A model generated the notes under the pieces. That model was not told where the DNA came from, ran no database searches, and was given only the letters and a program-made list of their open reading frames with translations. 64,000 nucleotides of DNA from Apodospora peruviana. Its lineage: Eukaryota; Ascomycota; Sordariomycetes; Sordariales; Lasiosphaeriaceae. The translations under genes were made by a program, and so were the position numbers. The DNA lies in assembly GCA_033439685.1 (NCBI GenBank), contig JAUEDM010000006.1:248001-312000 (forward strand), read 5' to 3'. Below, piece by piece: positions 23,654 through 34,651 of this stretch; the first letter of the stretch is position 1; the number at the start of each line of letters is the position of its first letter.

Positions 23654-24605
23654 CTAGGAGTAGGTAGGTAGGTAACTATCCATACATGAGGCTTGGAGGA
23701 CCCCGTATCCAGCGTCAAAGTTGGTGTTCCGCCAACAGTGTGCCATGGATATTATAAGCAACAATTTCAACCCGGACGTCCAGCAAAAAAAGGTGATGAA
23801 TAATAATGCAAGATTATCAGGCCCAGCATAGTCCGTCTTCGTTATCGTCTGGTTACCGTAAAGCTCAGGAACGACCTCGAAAGGGGACCCGTCGCCCGCT
23901 GCTTGTTCGAACAGTTGTCCAGAAATCGATGTAACACTGTAGCCCGCTGCTCTGGATATCAATAGCTCGCATGCTGGAATCGACTGATTACGAAAAAATT
24001 AGGCCTCGGACCCGCGTGCTGGTTGGGAACTATACCTAGTTGATGTGTGCATATTTGGAAAATAACATACCGTATTGTTGGAACCGAGATTGTCAGCGCA
24101 AAACGAAAGGAGAGCAATTCGGTTCGCCACGAACGACGCCGCCAATGCCTCGTGGTTTGCGTGGTCAGTATTTGTGATTGATATGCTGGCGACAAATCCA
24201 AGAGCAAGCGGGGTAGTATGACTGCGTCAAAGGCCTCGGAAGCATACTGGTATCGAGACTTCTTCTCGGAGTTGGGCCCCATCTTGGTGTAATTGTACTG
24301 GGAGAGGGTTCTTCACCGGCACCACCAGCCAGCGACCTGGCGTCATAGCCTCGTAGTAGAGCTATGGACCGCTTCATATTGTGAACTTGCCGCAGCTTGT
24401 CTCTCTTCTCTGTATCCAGAGCGGAAGGGGGGGCTCTGCTGGTTGCCGGGTTTCGAGATAAGTCCTTCTTCCATTTGGCCGGTTGATAGACACGATTGCA
24501 GCTCAGATAGGTGGCTTGTATTCCTCGGGACTTGGAAGAGTAAAGGAATTGAAAAATCTGCCCTCTTTCAGAGCGAGCTACCAAGCATATAAGAATGCAT
24601 TGCAA
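23654..24605 (-). pseudogene. copy 2 of the two-TM protein family (broken)
   Basis: A minus-strand paralogue of the gene at 25120-25966. The N-terminal disordered part resembles copy 3 (GYDARSLAGGAGEEPSPS versus GDDDRAP ... ASEEPLSS). A frame change leads to KKSRYQYASEAFDAVILP at the first membrane segment, and another frame change to NRIALLSFCADNLGSNN. The intron position with GTATGT is kept. The second exon reads SIPACELLISRAAG and SGQLFEQAAGDGSPFEV, then loses frame inside the second membrane segment. At least three disruptions mean it is very unlikely to encode a full protein. The boundaries are approximate. Confidence 0.6.
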
Positions 24606-25119
24606 CAGACCGTCATTAACTGCGGGCCTTGCGGCCGTAGGACGAAGCTGGTAGCCTTGTATTCGCCTCTCAACGAGTAGTTAAAACTTGCATTGTCAAA
24701 TGCTTGACACACTAGTGGAAAACTTCAGCCATATCGCACTGGATATAGCTCGTTTCATTGTGATGCTGTGAATGGCGGGTGTTGACCTCCAAGGCCCTTG
24801 TCCGACTTCAACAAAAATCACCATTGCGATGGCCGGTCTTACACGACATATCACGATCGCTCAGTACTGCAACCAACAGCGTCCAATATGTGGCCAAAGA
24901 TGTCTATTCTGCTCGTCAGCCGTATACGTATCTTCCAAACCAGCTACGCGGAGATGAGAATCATTCGAACTTCAAAGATACATATCAGCCCTTCTAGTTT
25001 CCTCTCCATCCGTCGGCTACCCAAACTACTTCACTAACGGTAAGTGAATGGTGGGAGGTGCCTTGATCAGCTAACATACGCGGGGGAACAAAACAAGCCA
25101 AACCAACCAAGTGTTCGCC
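24606..25119. other. intergenic region
   Basis: About 0.5 kb between copies 2 and 3. No gene is seen. Confidence 0.4.
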
Positions 25120-25966
25120 CTAGACCATGTTTTGTAGTTTTGGTCCATATCTGTATAGTGGAGCTCGTAACCATCGTCCTAGACGGGTCGATGCAGGACT
25201 GTGTACTATCTGCCATATCAAGACCTTACAAAGGTACAAAAAACCAAGAGACCCAACCAATATCGTGGTGGTTACAGTTACGATAGACCCGGCACCGACC
25301 GTCTGCACTGTCCCCTGCTTATTGTAAAGCTCATCATCGTCCTTGAAAGGAGACTCGCCGCCCACTTGCTCGAAGAGACGTTGAGCAATGGAGGGGATAA
25401 CGTTGCGGGCTGCTGTCGACATCAATACCTCGCAGGCCGGAATCGACTGATGTGGTAATACAGTCAGGGCTCGAAATCCGTAGGTAGGTAGCCAGAGGCA
25501 GTAAATTAGGTGCCATATTTGAGAAATAACATACCATGTTATCGGATCCCAAATTGTCAGCGCAAAACGAAAAGAGAGCAATCTGGTTCGCCATCTGCGA
25601 CTGCTCGTTCGCAGTCTGAGCAACCACGATTGACACAACAACGAAATACCCCAGGATAAGCGGTAGTAGGACCGCGTCAATCATATCAGAGAAGTACTGG
25701 ATTCGAGACTTCGTCTGGAGCCTCGTCGTAGTATTATTAGCCGAGGAGAGGGGCTCTTCGGAAGCTACTGGGGGATTGGCAGTAGGAGCCCTGTCGTCAT
25801 CGCCCTGCAGCTGAGCTGTGTTCGTGGACGCGACCGCTTCATCCTGTGAATTGATCACCACGCCTCGTGTCTCTTGGCTTTGCCCAGATCGGAGGTAAGA
25901 GTTCTTCAGATCGTTGCCGGATCTCGAAGTCGTTTCTAATTCCATCTGGCCGTCCGTTTCGTTCAA
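25120..25966 (-). CDS. Two-membrane-segment protein of unrecognised family (intact copy 3)
   Basis: Exons 25966-25535 and 25446-25120 give 252 aa. The intron (25447-25534) is phase 0 between DNM and SIPAC. Residues 1-85 are polar, Ser/Thr/Gln-rich and probably disordered. TM1 (LPLILGYFVVVSIVVAQ) is followed by a loop with FCADNLGS and IPACEVLMS, whose two Cys could form a disulfide, a LFEQVGGESPF segment, TM2 (a Val/Thr/Leu-rich stretch ending LYLCKVLIW) and a basic tail containing RLGRWLRAP. Both termini would face the same side. I do not recognise the family. The same motifs occur in two broken copies within 6 kb (19.7-20.5 kb plus strand; 23.7-24.6 kb minus strand), so this is a locally amplified gene. 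Confidence 0.7.
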
Positions 25967-27356
25967 CCTAATATATAGCTTCGATAGATGCTTAAATTAT
26001 TGAGTCAGACTAGAGGACGATAATAAAGGAAGTGTGAGGGTAAATAAGTGGAATTTGAAAACCCTCCGCAAAGGGGTCCACCATACATATTATAGGAATG
26101 CGTTTAATAGACGCTCCTTGTTTGCCGCCGTGAGCGTAAATTCAATAGCCGACTTGCAGGGAGCTAATTGCCACTTGCATCTTCACCGGCCTGGAAAGCC
26201 AGTAAGAGACTGCCAGGTCGAAAGTGAAAATACAGCAGCTCGTTTCATGTGGATGCAAAGGTGTGGGTGCCAAGATCCCAGCCTTACTGTGATGGGCATC
26301 TCCAAAATCGGGGGCCAAAATAACTTGGATAACCTCATAGCCTGACTTCAACTACCACTCCTCTAACCAACATATATATCAGTAACACTACAAATACTGT
26401 TGGAATAGCCTCACGCACATACCGTTGACAGGGCAACAACCAGAGCAGACATGACCTGGCTTGCCGGCAGCGGATCCGTACCGGGACCGCTGTGCCGGTA
26501 TTCCGAAGCCAGGGCTCGATTCTGCTCACACAAAAGTAGTTTTCTTTCCTTTGTACTGAATAGGCTTCCTTCTTCTTTCTCTAGACCAATAGACACACTC
26601 CCGATGCGAACAGCTTCATTGAGCCGTTTGCTTCGTGACTACGTCTGCAGACTTCTTGATTCTTTGTTATTGCAACCAAGTTAACCAACAAATACCTCCT
26701 CACAGTATATATCTGCCAGGAGACAGAGCAGCCATAACAACATCCATACTTAGCCGTTCAACCCAGAGTCAATGAGTTGCTCATTTTTCTCTAGGCGAAT
26801 ATCTCCCCGCTTAACAAATTTCATCCGCTGAATGTTTGAGCGGCTTAACCCCCTTTAAGCCATATACAAACCGTTTATATTCGGCTTATTAATTACGAGG
26901 CGCTCCTTATATAAGCCGTTCGTTGTCCATGAGCCGCTAGTAAACCGTATTTTAAAGGGGAGGTTTATTAAGGAAGATAACGATAACTATAATAATTACT
27001 ACTACTACTACTAATATACAGTTTATTCAAGGTAGTTGCTTAGATTTTTTCGATCTGCTCAGACTGTAAGCCGCTCGTTACGGTGGGCCAATATCTCCCC
27101 GCCCCCCTTAGACGGCTAAGTACCATACCGGAATTACCAGACCAAACCAACATCAAACAACATCAACCTCTCATTATCGATATCAATACCTAGGTAGGTA
27201 CACAGCCTGAAACTGACTGTTAACCTTGACAACATCCACACCAACACTTGGAATCGCATACCATTGAGACCAAAGTCCAAACGACACTGAACTTCTCATT
27301 AAGATACCAATCATACCTAAGTAAGGTGCGTAACGTATGACAAACAACCAAAGTAA
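25967..27356. other. AT-rich intergenic region with possible transposon remnant
   Basis: About 1.4 kb with no gene. From about 26,740 to 27,120 it is AT-rich with many AAGCCG/CCGTTT/GAGCGG words, and a 13-bp direct repeat flanks a 280-bp core (annotated separately). TAC microsatellite tracts occur near 27,000. Confidence 0.5.
26798..27102. repeat. possible element bounded by 13-bp direct repeats
   Basis: AATATCTCCCCGC occurs exactly at 26798-26810 and again at 27090-27102, with related flanks (gcg/gcc before, c-rich after). The 279 bp between is AT-rich and has several AAGCCG/CCGTTT words in both orientations. It could be a short non-autonomous element, solo LTR or tandem relic. No terminal inverted repeat or coding region was found. 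Confidence 0.35.
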
Positions 27357-29531
27357 TTAAAATGCTCCCCCGATATGGCCGTTATGATATCCCAACTCAT
27401 GGTGCTCATGAACATGCGGCATCGACTCATGACCCTTGTTGTCCCCTTGAACACCATTACTACTACTCCTTCCACCAGGACCACCACCAGGGCCACCATT
27501 GACAGCCGAGATAACACTACTCTCCTTCTTCAAGTTTTTCCTCTTCTTCCCACCCATAGTCATGGTCATCATAGTGGTAATCGGCAGCGTCAGCGCTATC
27601 GGCGTGGAAGCGCTCCTCGCGGTACCGATTCCTGCCCCATGATCCCCGTTCCCATTTCCATGATGTCCATGTCCATCGTCATGACTATTACCATGATGAT
27701 GATGATGATGATGAGATGATCCATCCCAACTCCCCCAGCTCCGTCGCGACAGGGGGTCCATAAAATCCATCGTCGCTGTGTTGTTATCCGCAGTCGCAGT
27801 CGACTTTCTTGGGGTTAATATCCCCGAACTTCCATCAGCCGACGCAGCACTCACGGAAAATGATCCCGAGATCACGGAAGCCTGCGAAAGTGGTGACAGC
27901 GGTGGTGGTGGTGGTGGTGGTGGTGGAAGGCCCCGACTAGGTGGCGGACCGACTGGTGATGATGTGCCGGTGGTAACAACAGCCGCCGGTGTCAACAGAT
28001 CCGGTATCTCGAGCGGTTGTTCATGCGGCCGCGGAGGACGGGGCGGTGAGCCCGGCGCTTGTGTGCCAGTGATCTCGTGCCGCAGCGACGACATCGAGTG
28101 GCCGCTACTACCGCGATCGGTACCTGCCGCCGCCGCAAACGCTATCTGCGGTAGTGGGAGGCTCTGCTGTTGAGGTAGTCGGGGAGTCGGTGTCCGCTCA
28201 TATCTTGGGACAAGTTTATTTGTCGTCGGGGCGCAGATTGGTGAAGGCGGGAACGCACCACCACCATTACTACCACCGCCGTTGGCGTGGTGATGATAGA
28301 AACTATTATTAGGGCTGTATGCCGGCGTGAGCGGCGTCAGCGGCGGGGAGGGGTCCGATGAGCGGTTGCCAAAGCCGCTGCCGCCTGTGCGAAGGATCGA
28401 TGGCAGCAATAACCTGCGGTCGCGGAGACGGAGCGGAGGGGTGAGTGGTGGCGTTGCCCCGTGGTCTGCGGTGGTGGTGCTGCCGGCTGGAGAGATCAAC
28501 GGTGTGCCAGCCGAACCGCGGCAGGGGAAATTGTTGTGGCTGTCTATCGGCCGGTGAGACCTTGAGTTGAGGGCGCTGCGGAAGTGTTGGGATTTCAGTT
28601 TCTTGCGTCGATGTCTGCGGCGGAGACAGAGGAGTGCGACGAGGATGAGGGTTAGCAAGGCAATTAATGAGCACACGACGAGGGCGATCTTGGCGCCTTT
28701 TGAGAGGTTGTCCCTGGATGTGGTTGATGGGGCTCCTCCTACGCCATGTGCGTCTGAAATGGTGGGTGACGCTGTTGGGTGACGCGTCGAGGAGGTTGAT
28801 GTTGGACCTGATGCTGCTCCCTGGCTGGTGGGCTCGAGTTTTTGGTTTGGCGATGGACTGCCTGTGAAGATAGAGTCAGTCGCCATTATCTCGGTACGGA
28901 CTCATACACACTGCAGTGACTACGATGCGAATAGGTGACTTTGCATACCGTGACAGGCCGTTCGTCCGGGACTCTTGTCAGTCTGGCAGACAAAGTCTAC
29001 CGGTGGCGGACCAGAATCAAAGACATTCCAAATCCCAATGCTATACCAGCACGACCAGGCACAAGTCAGCGTGAGACACTCTTTTCCAGCTGGACAAGTA
29101 CCCAAAACAGAAAGCAACACGTGCTCACTTACCCCGGGCCCTGGCAAGTATTGATGATCTGGTCGACCATGGCTGAATATGTCGCACACACTTAGTTACG
29201 TCCGAGACACCAGGAAAAGAGATCTGGATCGGTATCACTCACGATCTTGCCCCAGCCCTCCCGTCTGGTTGACCTGCACCCCGCAAAACGTCGAGTCGCA
29301 CCAGTAGAGCGGCCAGAACTGCTCGGTCGGCGTATCGCTCGTCAGCTTCCCGCACGCCGCCTGCCAGCCCGTGACGTCGTTGAAGGCCGCCATTACCACT
29401 GTGCTCATGAAGTGGTTCTTGCAGCTTTGGACACACGGGTCTCGACTCCCCTGCGCCGGCATGGGGTGTATCTGGCTCGAGTCGACATAGCACATGCAGT
29501 CGTCGTCGTCATCGGCATTGCGGCGATCCAT
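27357..29531 (-). CDS. Single-pass membrane protein with Cys-rich ectodomain and long low-complexity tail
   Basis: Minus-strand exons 29531-29243, 29172-29133, 29040-28949 and 28861-27357 give 641 aa. The ectodomain has ordered Cys motifs (DCMCYVD, DPCVQSCKNHF, WCDSTFCGVQ, NTCQGPG, FVCQTDK, TACHG), resembling a small secreted-type domain. A TM follows (ALVVCSLIALLTLILVALLCL), flanked by RRRHRRKK on the inside. The approximately 400-residue tail is Pro/Ser/Gly-rich with 9 Pro in a row and a 7-His run. Topology suggests a type I surface protein, perhaps a wall sensor, but no named family is recognised. A signal peptide is missing from ATG 29531. The frame is open a little further upstream (WNVTTALSSKKYPD), so a first exon with the signal sequence probably lies beyond 29,531 and was not resolved. 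Confidence 0.72.
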
Positions 29532-32500
29532 GTCAGGGTATTTCTTTGAGGATAGTGCGGTGGTGACGTTCCAAGTCGATATTATAATGGTATTTTTTCA
29601 AGGAATGTATTCTGGTAAAGCGGTAGTAGATAGGGTATCAAGATGATGCATAGTATTAAGCAGCCTAACAGCAGCAGCAGTAGTAGGAGTAACGGGATAA
29701 AACGAGCGTCAGGGGTAGGTGAGATAAAGGGGAAGAAACAGGAGCAAACGAATGTGGTAGACAAACAACAATGACGTGTTCTTTGTCTCGACTCGACTGG
29801 ATTGGATACGGGAAGGGAACTGAACCGAGAAGCAGCTTCGCGACGGCTGATACTTCAGACACGACCGCCAGCACTGAGCAGCAGTACGCTTGTCGAGAAG
29901 CGACAGGTCGGTCAGTCAGATCCACCAAGACAAAGAAGACGATCAAAAGACCTGGGGGGGACGGGGATGGACAGGCGAGAGAGGGAAAAAGGGGCACGAG
30001 CACGGGCGTCAAGAAATTGTGGTGCTCATACTATATACTCTCCGTCCGAGTACTAATAGTTGTCCCGAGTCTCACCTACCGCGAACTTTCTTGTGCTAGG
30101 GATAACTAGTGGTGGTAGTAAGTGTGCGTTGATGCTGAGCAACAGCAACACAGCATCGTCCGTTCGAGGCATAGTGCACAATAAAGCGTTGATAGTACCA
30201 TACGGCCACAATGTTGTGACAGATTCGGTGGAAGACTTGTGCTGGGGGAAGGCGGGACTAACGAGATACATGGTCAACCCATCTTTGCAAGGGACTTGGA
30301 AGTTTGTTACACGGCTTCATCTGCACGTCCCCGCTGCCCGACGAGAATAGGTCCCTCGTATGAAAAGAAGCGGGAAGCAAGCGGGCAGGTATGTGTGTCG
30401 CCAATGGAAGTTTGCGGAAAATATGCAGGTGTCCGCCGGCTGGCCTGGCCCTCTTGGCTCCCTCGGTCGGGCAGAAGGGCCGCTCCTTGCTCGGGGAACG
30501 GCTACCGCGAGGCAGACTTCTTGAGTATGTAACAAGGGAGCCATGCCAAATGCTGCCGCGGGGCTGCAGAAGAATACAGACAAGAAGGTGGGGAAGATTT
30601 GATCTAAGCCTCGATGATTCCAGATTCGCGAGACCGGGGGTGGGACCGCAACTCGTGATGACGGAACGACATTCTTGTTTTTCTGTTGCAAATGAAACGG
30701 GGGTCTGGCCAGATAACCTCATTTCAAAAGAGAATGCTGCCTCGATCGAGCAACTTTTTCATCTGATCGAATGAGGCCGGAGGGAGCGGGGGATGGGCTC
30801 GAGGAGTCATTGGAGCAAGTCAGGTCGGCTTGCGACACAAGCCAGAGTGCCACGAGCCGGTCGGCCATTCTTTGATACGTAGCACAATCCCACCCATCCT
30901 CCACAAAACTAACTGCGTTCTAGGTCGGCGTAGAAGATCAGCCGCTTCAGTCCAGGGGCATCATCGCCCATGTTTGTTGGCCAGCCGACGGATGGAGCAT
31001 GGGGCCCGCCCTCGGAAGATGGAAGCCGTACGAGGAGCCAATGAACTGGCAACTTTGCTTGCTTGGTAGGTGTACCTCTTCGGGAAACGAATATCCGTCC
31101 ACCTCTAGCTCCATTCGCAAAGCAAGCGCAACAGAGAATGAACGAACCGGCGGTACCTGCTAGGTTCTCCTCCTCAGGGTGGCAAGTACCCGGAGGGGAA
31201 ACTGGTCATGCGCCGCGTCCAATGAGTTTCCAGACGTAGCGAGAACACAAACCCAGACACAGGGAGTGAGTGGTGAGACTACGCGGAGGAGTTCCAGATT
31301 GTGTAAGACGGCGGTCTGTTCTCGTCATACAGCTGTGTGCCGGGTACTGGTGCCCAACATGTGTTTGGCCTGTTTCTCCAGTGTCTCTCTTTGTTTGCTG
31401 CTTGCCAACATTTTTGGTCCAGAATTCCCTTGTTTGCCTGCCTCCACGCAGATATTTGGCATGTGAAAGATGATTTTATTGGAGTCTCGCGTGTTTGTGG
31501 GTTTTGGTTTATCTGTTGTTGACCATTGCATGACATGGCATCGGCATTGTCCACTCATTCACGTCGCCGTCGAGGATTTGCCTCGAACGCACGCATGATA
31601 GGGTGATGCATAGTCCATGCAGTGACAATATCCTAGGACACGTCCTATTGGTTGGCTTGTCCGGATGGAAGCTGAACTCGATGTTCTCGAAATCGTGATC
31701 CTGGTCGCCGAGCTACCGGACATTGGTTGTCACTCGAAATAGAATATCACGTCTCTATCCGCACAGGGCGACGAGAAACGGACCGCTACGCATGGAGACC
31801 GTCAAGTTTGCCCTGACAACATATAACCTAGATCGGTTAGTAGCTCGTGGGGGTCCTATGCATATAGACCGCATGTTCTACCTATGTTTGTCTCTGCCTT
31901 GTCAGGATCAGGTACGTTCTCACTCTCGCTGCAGAGTATTTTCGGTGCGTATGAAACATTTTGACTCTGGGTCGAGAGATCGAAGGACATGTTCATGATC
32001 CACTCGAGCCATTAAAGATCATTATCGGTAAAATTGAGTAATTTGCGCAGCGAATTTCACCCTATGAACGTTTAGCTGTCGACAGAAATCTTATCCTATC
32101 ACCACCGGACTAGGTCCGTATCTTTGACGTAGTCAACGATCAGAAAATAACACCAAAAAGGTTTGCGTCATTGCATCCAGAGAAGCTCTCCAAGAGGACA
32201 GCAAAGACGGATAATGTTTTCCCGATGTGAGGCTCTCGTATTGATGGATGCACTTCTCACAGCCGGACTGCAGAGAGGCGTTCCTGTGGTCGCCACTTTT
32301 CGGGTACCTTCATCCATTAAGGGTCCTTTGACATATCTTGACCGGTGCTCTGGCGAACTTGGCATTCTATTCGTGTTGTTAACCTTATATACTCCTTCTC
32401 TCCAAGAAGTCTACTCTTTTGTTAAGCCTCGCATTCACTTCCAGAAGTGTAAACCTCCCCCAAGGACTCATCAACCATGACGGGAGGACGTCAGTAACTC

Positions 32501-33640
32501 AGCCAACCTTAGAGAAAGGGTACGAATTCGGTTCCGACCTCGGTGGGTTGGAAAGAAAAACATGATTTTGGAAAGCTTTCCTTCCGATGAAGAGGGTAAT
32601 ATGGAAGGAATTAGATTGATTTCGTCAATCAATTTCGAGATAGTCCATACGGCCGGCAACAAGCTTGTCCTTCTTGGTCCCATTGACGTTCGACCCCTTG
32701 GCCGTCACCAAGAGCCGTCTAGATCGTTTGCGACTTCGGCTTGTAGATTCAACATTAATATGGAAACTTCAAAATGTGAGCTTCAACAATCCTCTTGCGA
32801 ACTGGTCAGACCAGGTTCAACCGCGTGTTTCTTTCCGTGTTCACTGGTAGATCGTTGAGCGTCTGGCACTTCTGGTCGGCAGTGGTCGCCCACCCGATGT
32901 CGAGACAGTTGGGCCTTTCAAATAATACTCCCCCCTGAAGGTGAGGGACACGGGCACAGCTCCCTCCGCAGCGGTAAAGCGGCTGCTCCCGTTCTCGGGT
33001 TCACAAAGACTGTCGTACACCACTGTCCGGCTCATGGTTTTGGTATTTCGTGTCTGTGATCCTTTGGAAAGCAGTCAGTCCTTTCATGCCGACAGGACTG
33101 CATAGGAGGACCCTGATCTGGAACTAGATAACAAAAGACTGTGCACTGTCTCGATTCCGGTGAGATACCCTTATTCCGGTGGTCCGGGATTGTTCAGAGT
33201 GTCGAGGGACAACGACCGACTGGGGATGCAGACCGAGTAGGGACGTGTGTATCGTCCGTTATTCTTGAATGAATGGACGTTGGGCAAAGGAGATGAAGGA
33301 CCAAAGTCCTCGGCGTTGATCGATATGTTGTCAACTGAGATGCAAATTATTTGGCGGCAGTGGTGTTGCCAAGCTCCTGTTTCAAGCAGATTCTGGGGTC
33401 GCTGAAACAGACTGCAGTGTAGCAGTGCAGTGCACCCAAGGCGGCCTGGAACCGAACCCCGAACGGTGAACCTCGGCCCACTGAACTGCCCCGCGCGCAA
33501 ACGATGGCACGTCAGCCATCTCCGGAGATGGTCAGCCGGAGAAGAAAGCTTGAAAGAGGGATGGACGATCATCGAGCAACGTGCCACATACAAACCTAAC
33601 ACGACCTCTTGATATAATAACATCGCAGTAAGCAGGCAGA
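29532..33640. other. 4.1-kb gene-poor region
   Basis: No gene could be supported on either strand. It probably starts with the missing first exon and promoter of the preceding minus-strand membrane protein (a Leu-rich hydrophobic frame lies near 29,600-29,700) and ends in the SDR promoter. Between, open frames are short, unspliceable by eye and of random composition. A degraded gene or transposon cannot be excluded. Confidence 0.5.
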
Positions 33641-34651
33641 ATGTCAGACTCGGCAGCGCGTCGTGTCCAGGCCATCGGCAACCAGCTCACGCCCCCCCCT
33701 GGAGCAGCCGGGAACACCACCGCCACCATCCCGGCCATCACCAGAATTGCGCCCGACTCCAACGGTCCCCGGGTGACCGGAAAGGTGGTCATCATCACAG
33801 GCGCAAACTCCATCCTCGGCATTGGTCGAGCTTCAGCGCACCAGTTCGCACAAAACGGAGCCAAGGCCGTCTACATATGTGACTTCGATGATTCCAACCT
33901 CGAGACACATAAGCAGGAGATCAATGCGGCGTATCCCGAAGTGGAGGTCCACACGCGCCAGTTTGATGCCGCCGACGAGAAGGCCGTGCAGGACGTGGTG
34001 GAGGACGCCCTCAAGCGCTATGGCCGACTAGATGTGTTTTTCGCCAATGCCGGCGTGGTTGGGCCAGTCACCAAATTTACCGACATTGACACCGACGAGT
34101 TCATGGAAACGCTGCGGGTGAACTCGCTGGGGTATGTCAACTGTCCTGTTGGCTTGTCACTTGTGAACCGAGTTTAGCTGACCACAATAACCAGCGTCTT
34201 CCTGGCAGCCAAGCATGCTGCACCGGCGATGCAAAAGACATCATCAGAGAAAAAGGTCAGCTCGGGGAGCATCATCCTGACGGCGTCGGTGGCCGGCCTC
34301 CGGTCCAACGCCGGCAGCACGCCGTACTCGGCCTCCAAGGCGGCCGTCATCTCCATGGCGCAGACCATCGCTTACCAGCTCGCCGGGACGGGCATCCGTA
34401 TCAACGCGCTGTGCCCCGGCCTCATCGAGACCGGCATGACGTCGATTGTGTTCGAGAGTGCCAGGGCGAGGGGAACAGAGCGCAAGATTGGACAGCTCAA
34501 TCCGCTGAAGAGAGGAGGCCACGCCGACGAGATTGCGCGGGTCGCGCTGTTTCTGGGCAGCGACGAGAGCAGCTATGTTAATGGGCAGGCCTGGGCGGTG
34601 GACGGAGGCTTGAGTGCTGGCCATCCTTTTGTTCCGAACAAGTTGGCTTGA
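33641..34651 (+). CDS. Short-chain dehydrogenase/reductase (classical SDR)
   Basis: Exons 33641-34131 and 34195-34651 give 315 aa. The Rossmann start VVIITGANSILGIGRA has the TGxxxGxG glycine motif with a two-residue expansion. NAG follows in FFANAGVVGP. The catalytic pair is in YSASK, preceded by SIILTASVAG. The C terminus ends in a usual AWAVDGGLSAGH. The intron (34132-34194) splices LRVNSLG to VFLAAKHAAPAM. It is an NAD(P)-dependent oxidoreductase; the sequence does not reveal the substrate. An N-terminal extension of about 45 residues precedes the fold and has no obvious targeting signal. Confidence 0.88.

Noticed and set aside
30258..30722. 154-aa minus-strand open frame in the gene-poor gap
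   Set aside because: Random-looking composition and no spliceable neighbours.
32562..32858. 98-aa plus-strand open frame
   Set aside because: No recognisable motif, and the overlapping frame looks equally plausible; not enough to call a gene or pseudogene.
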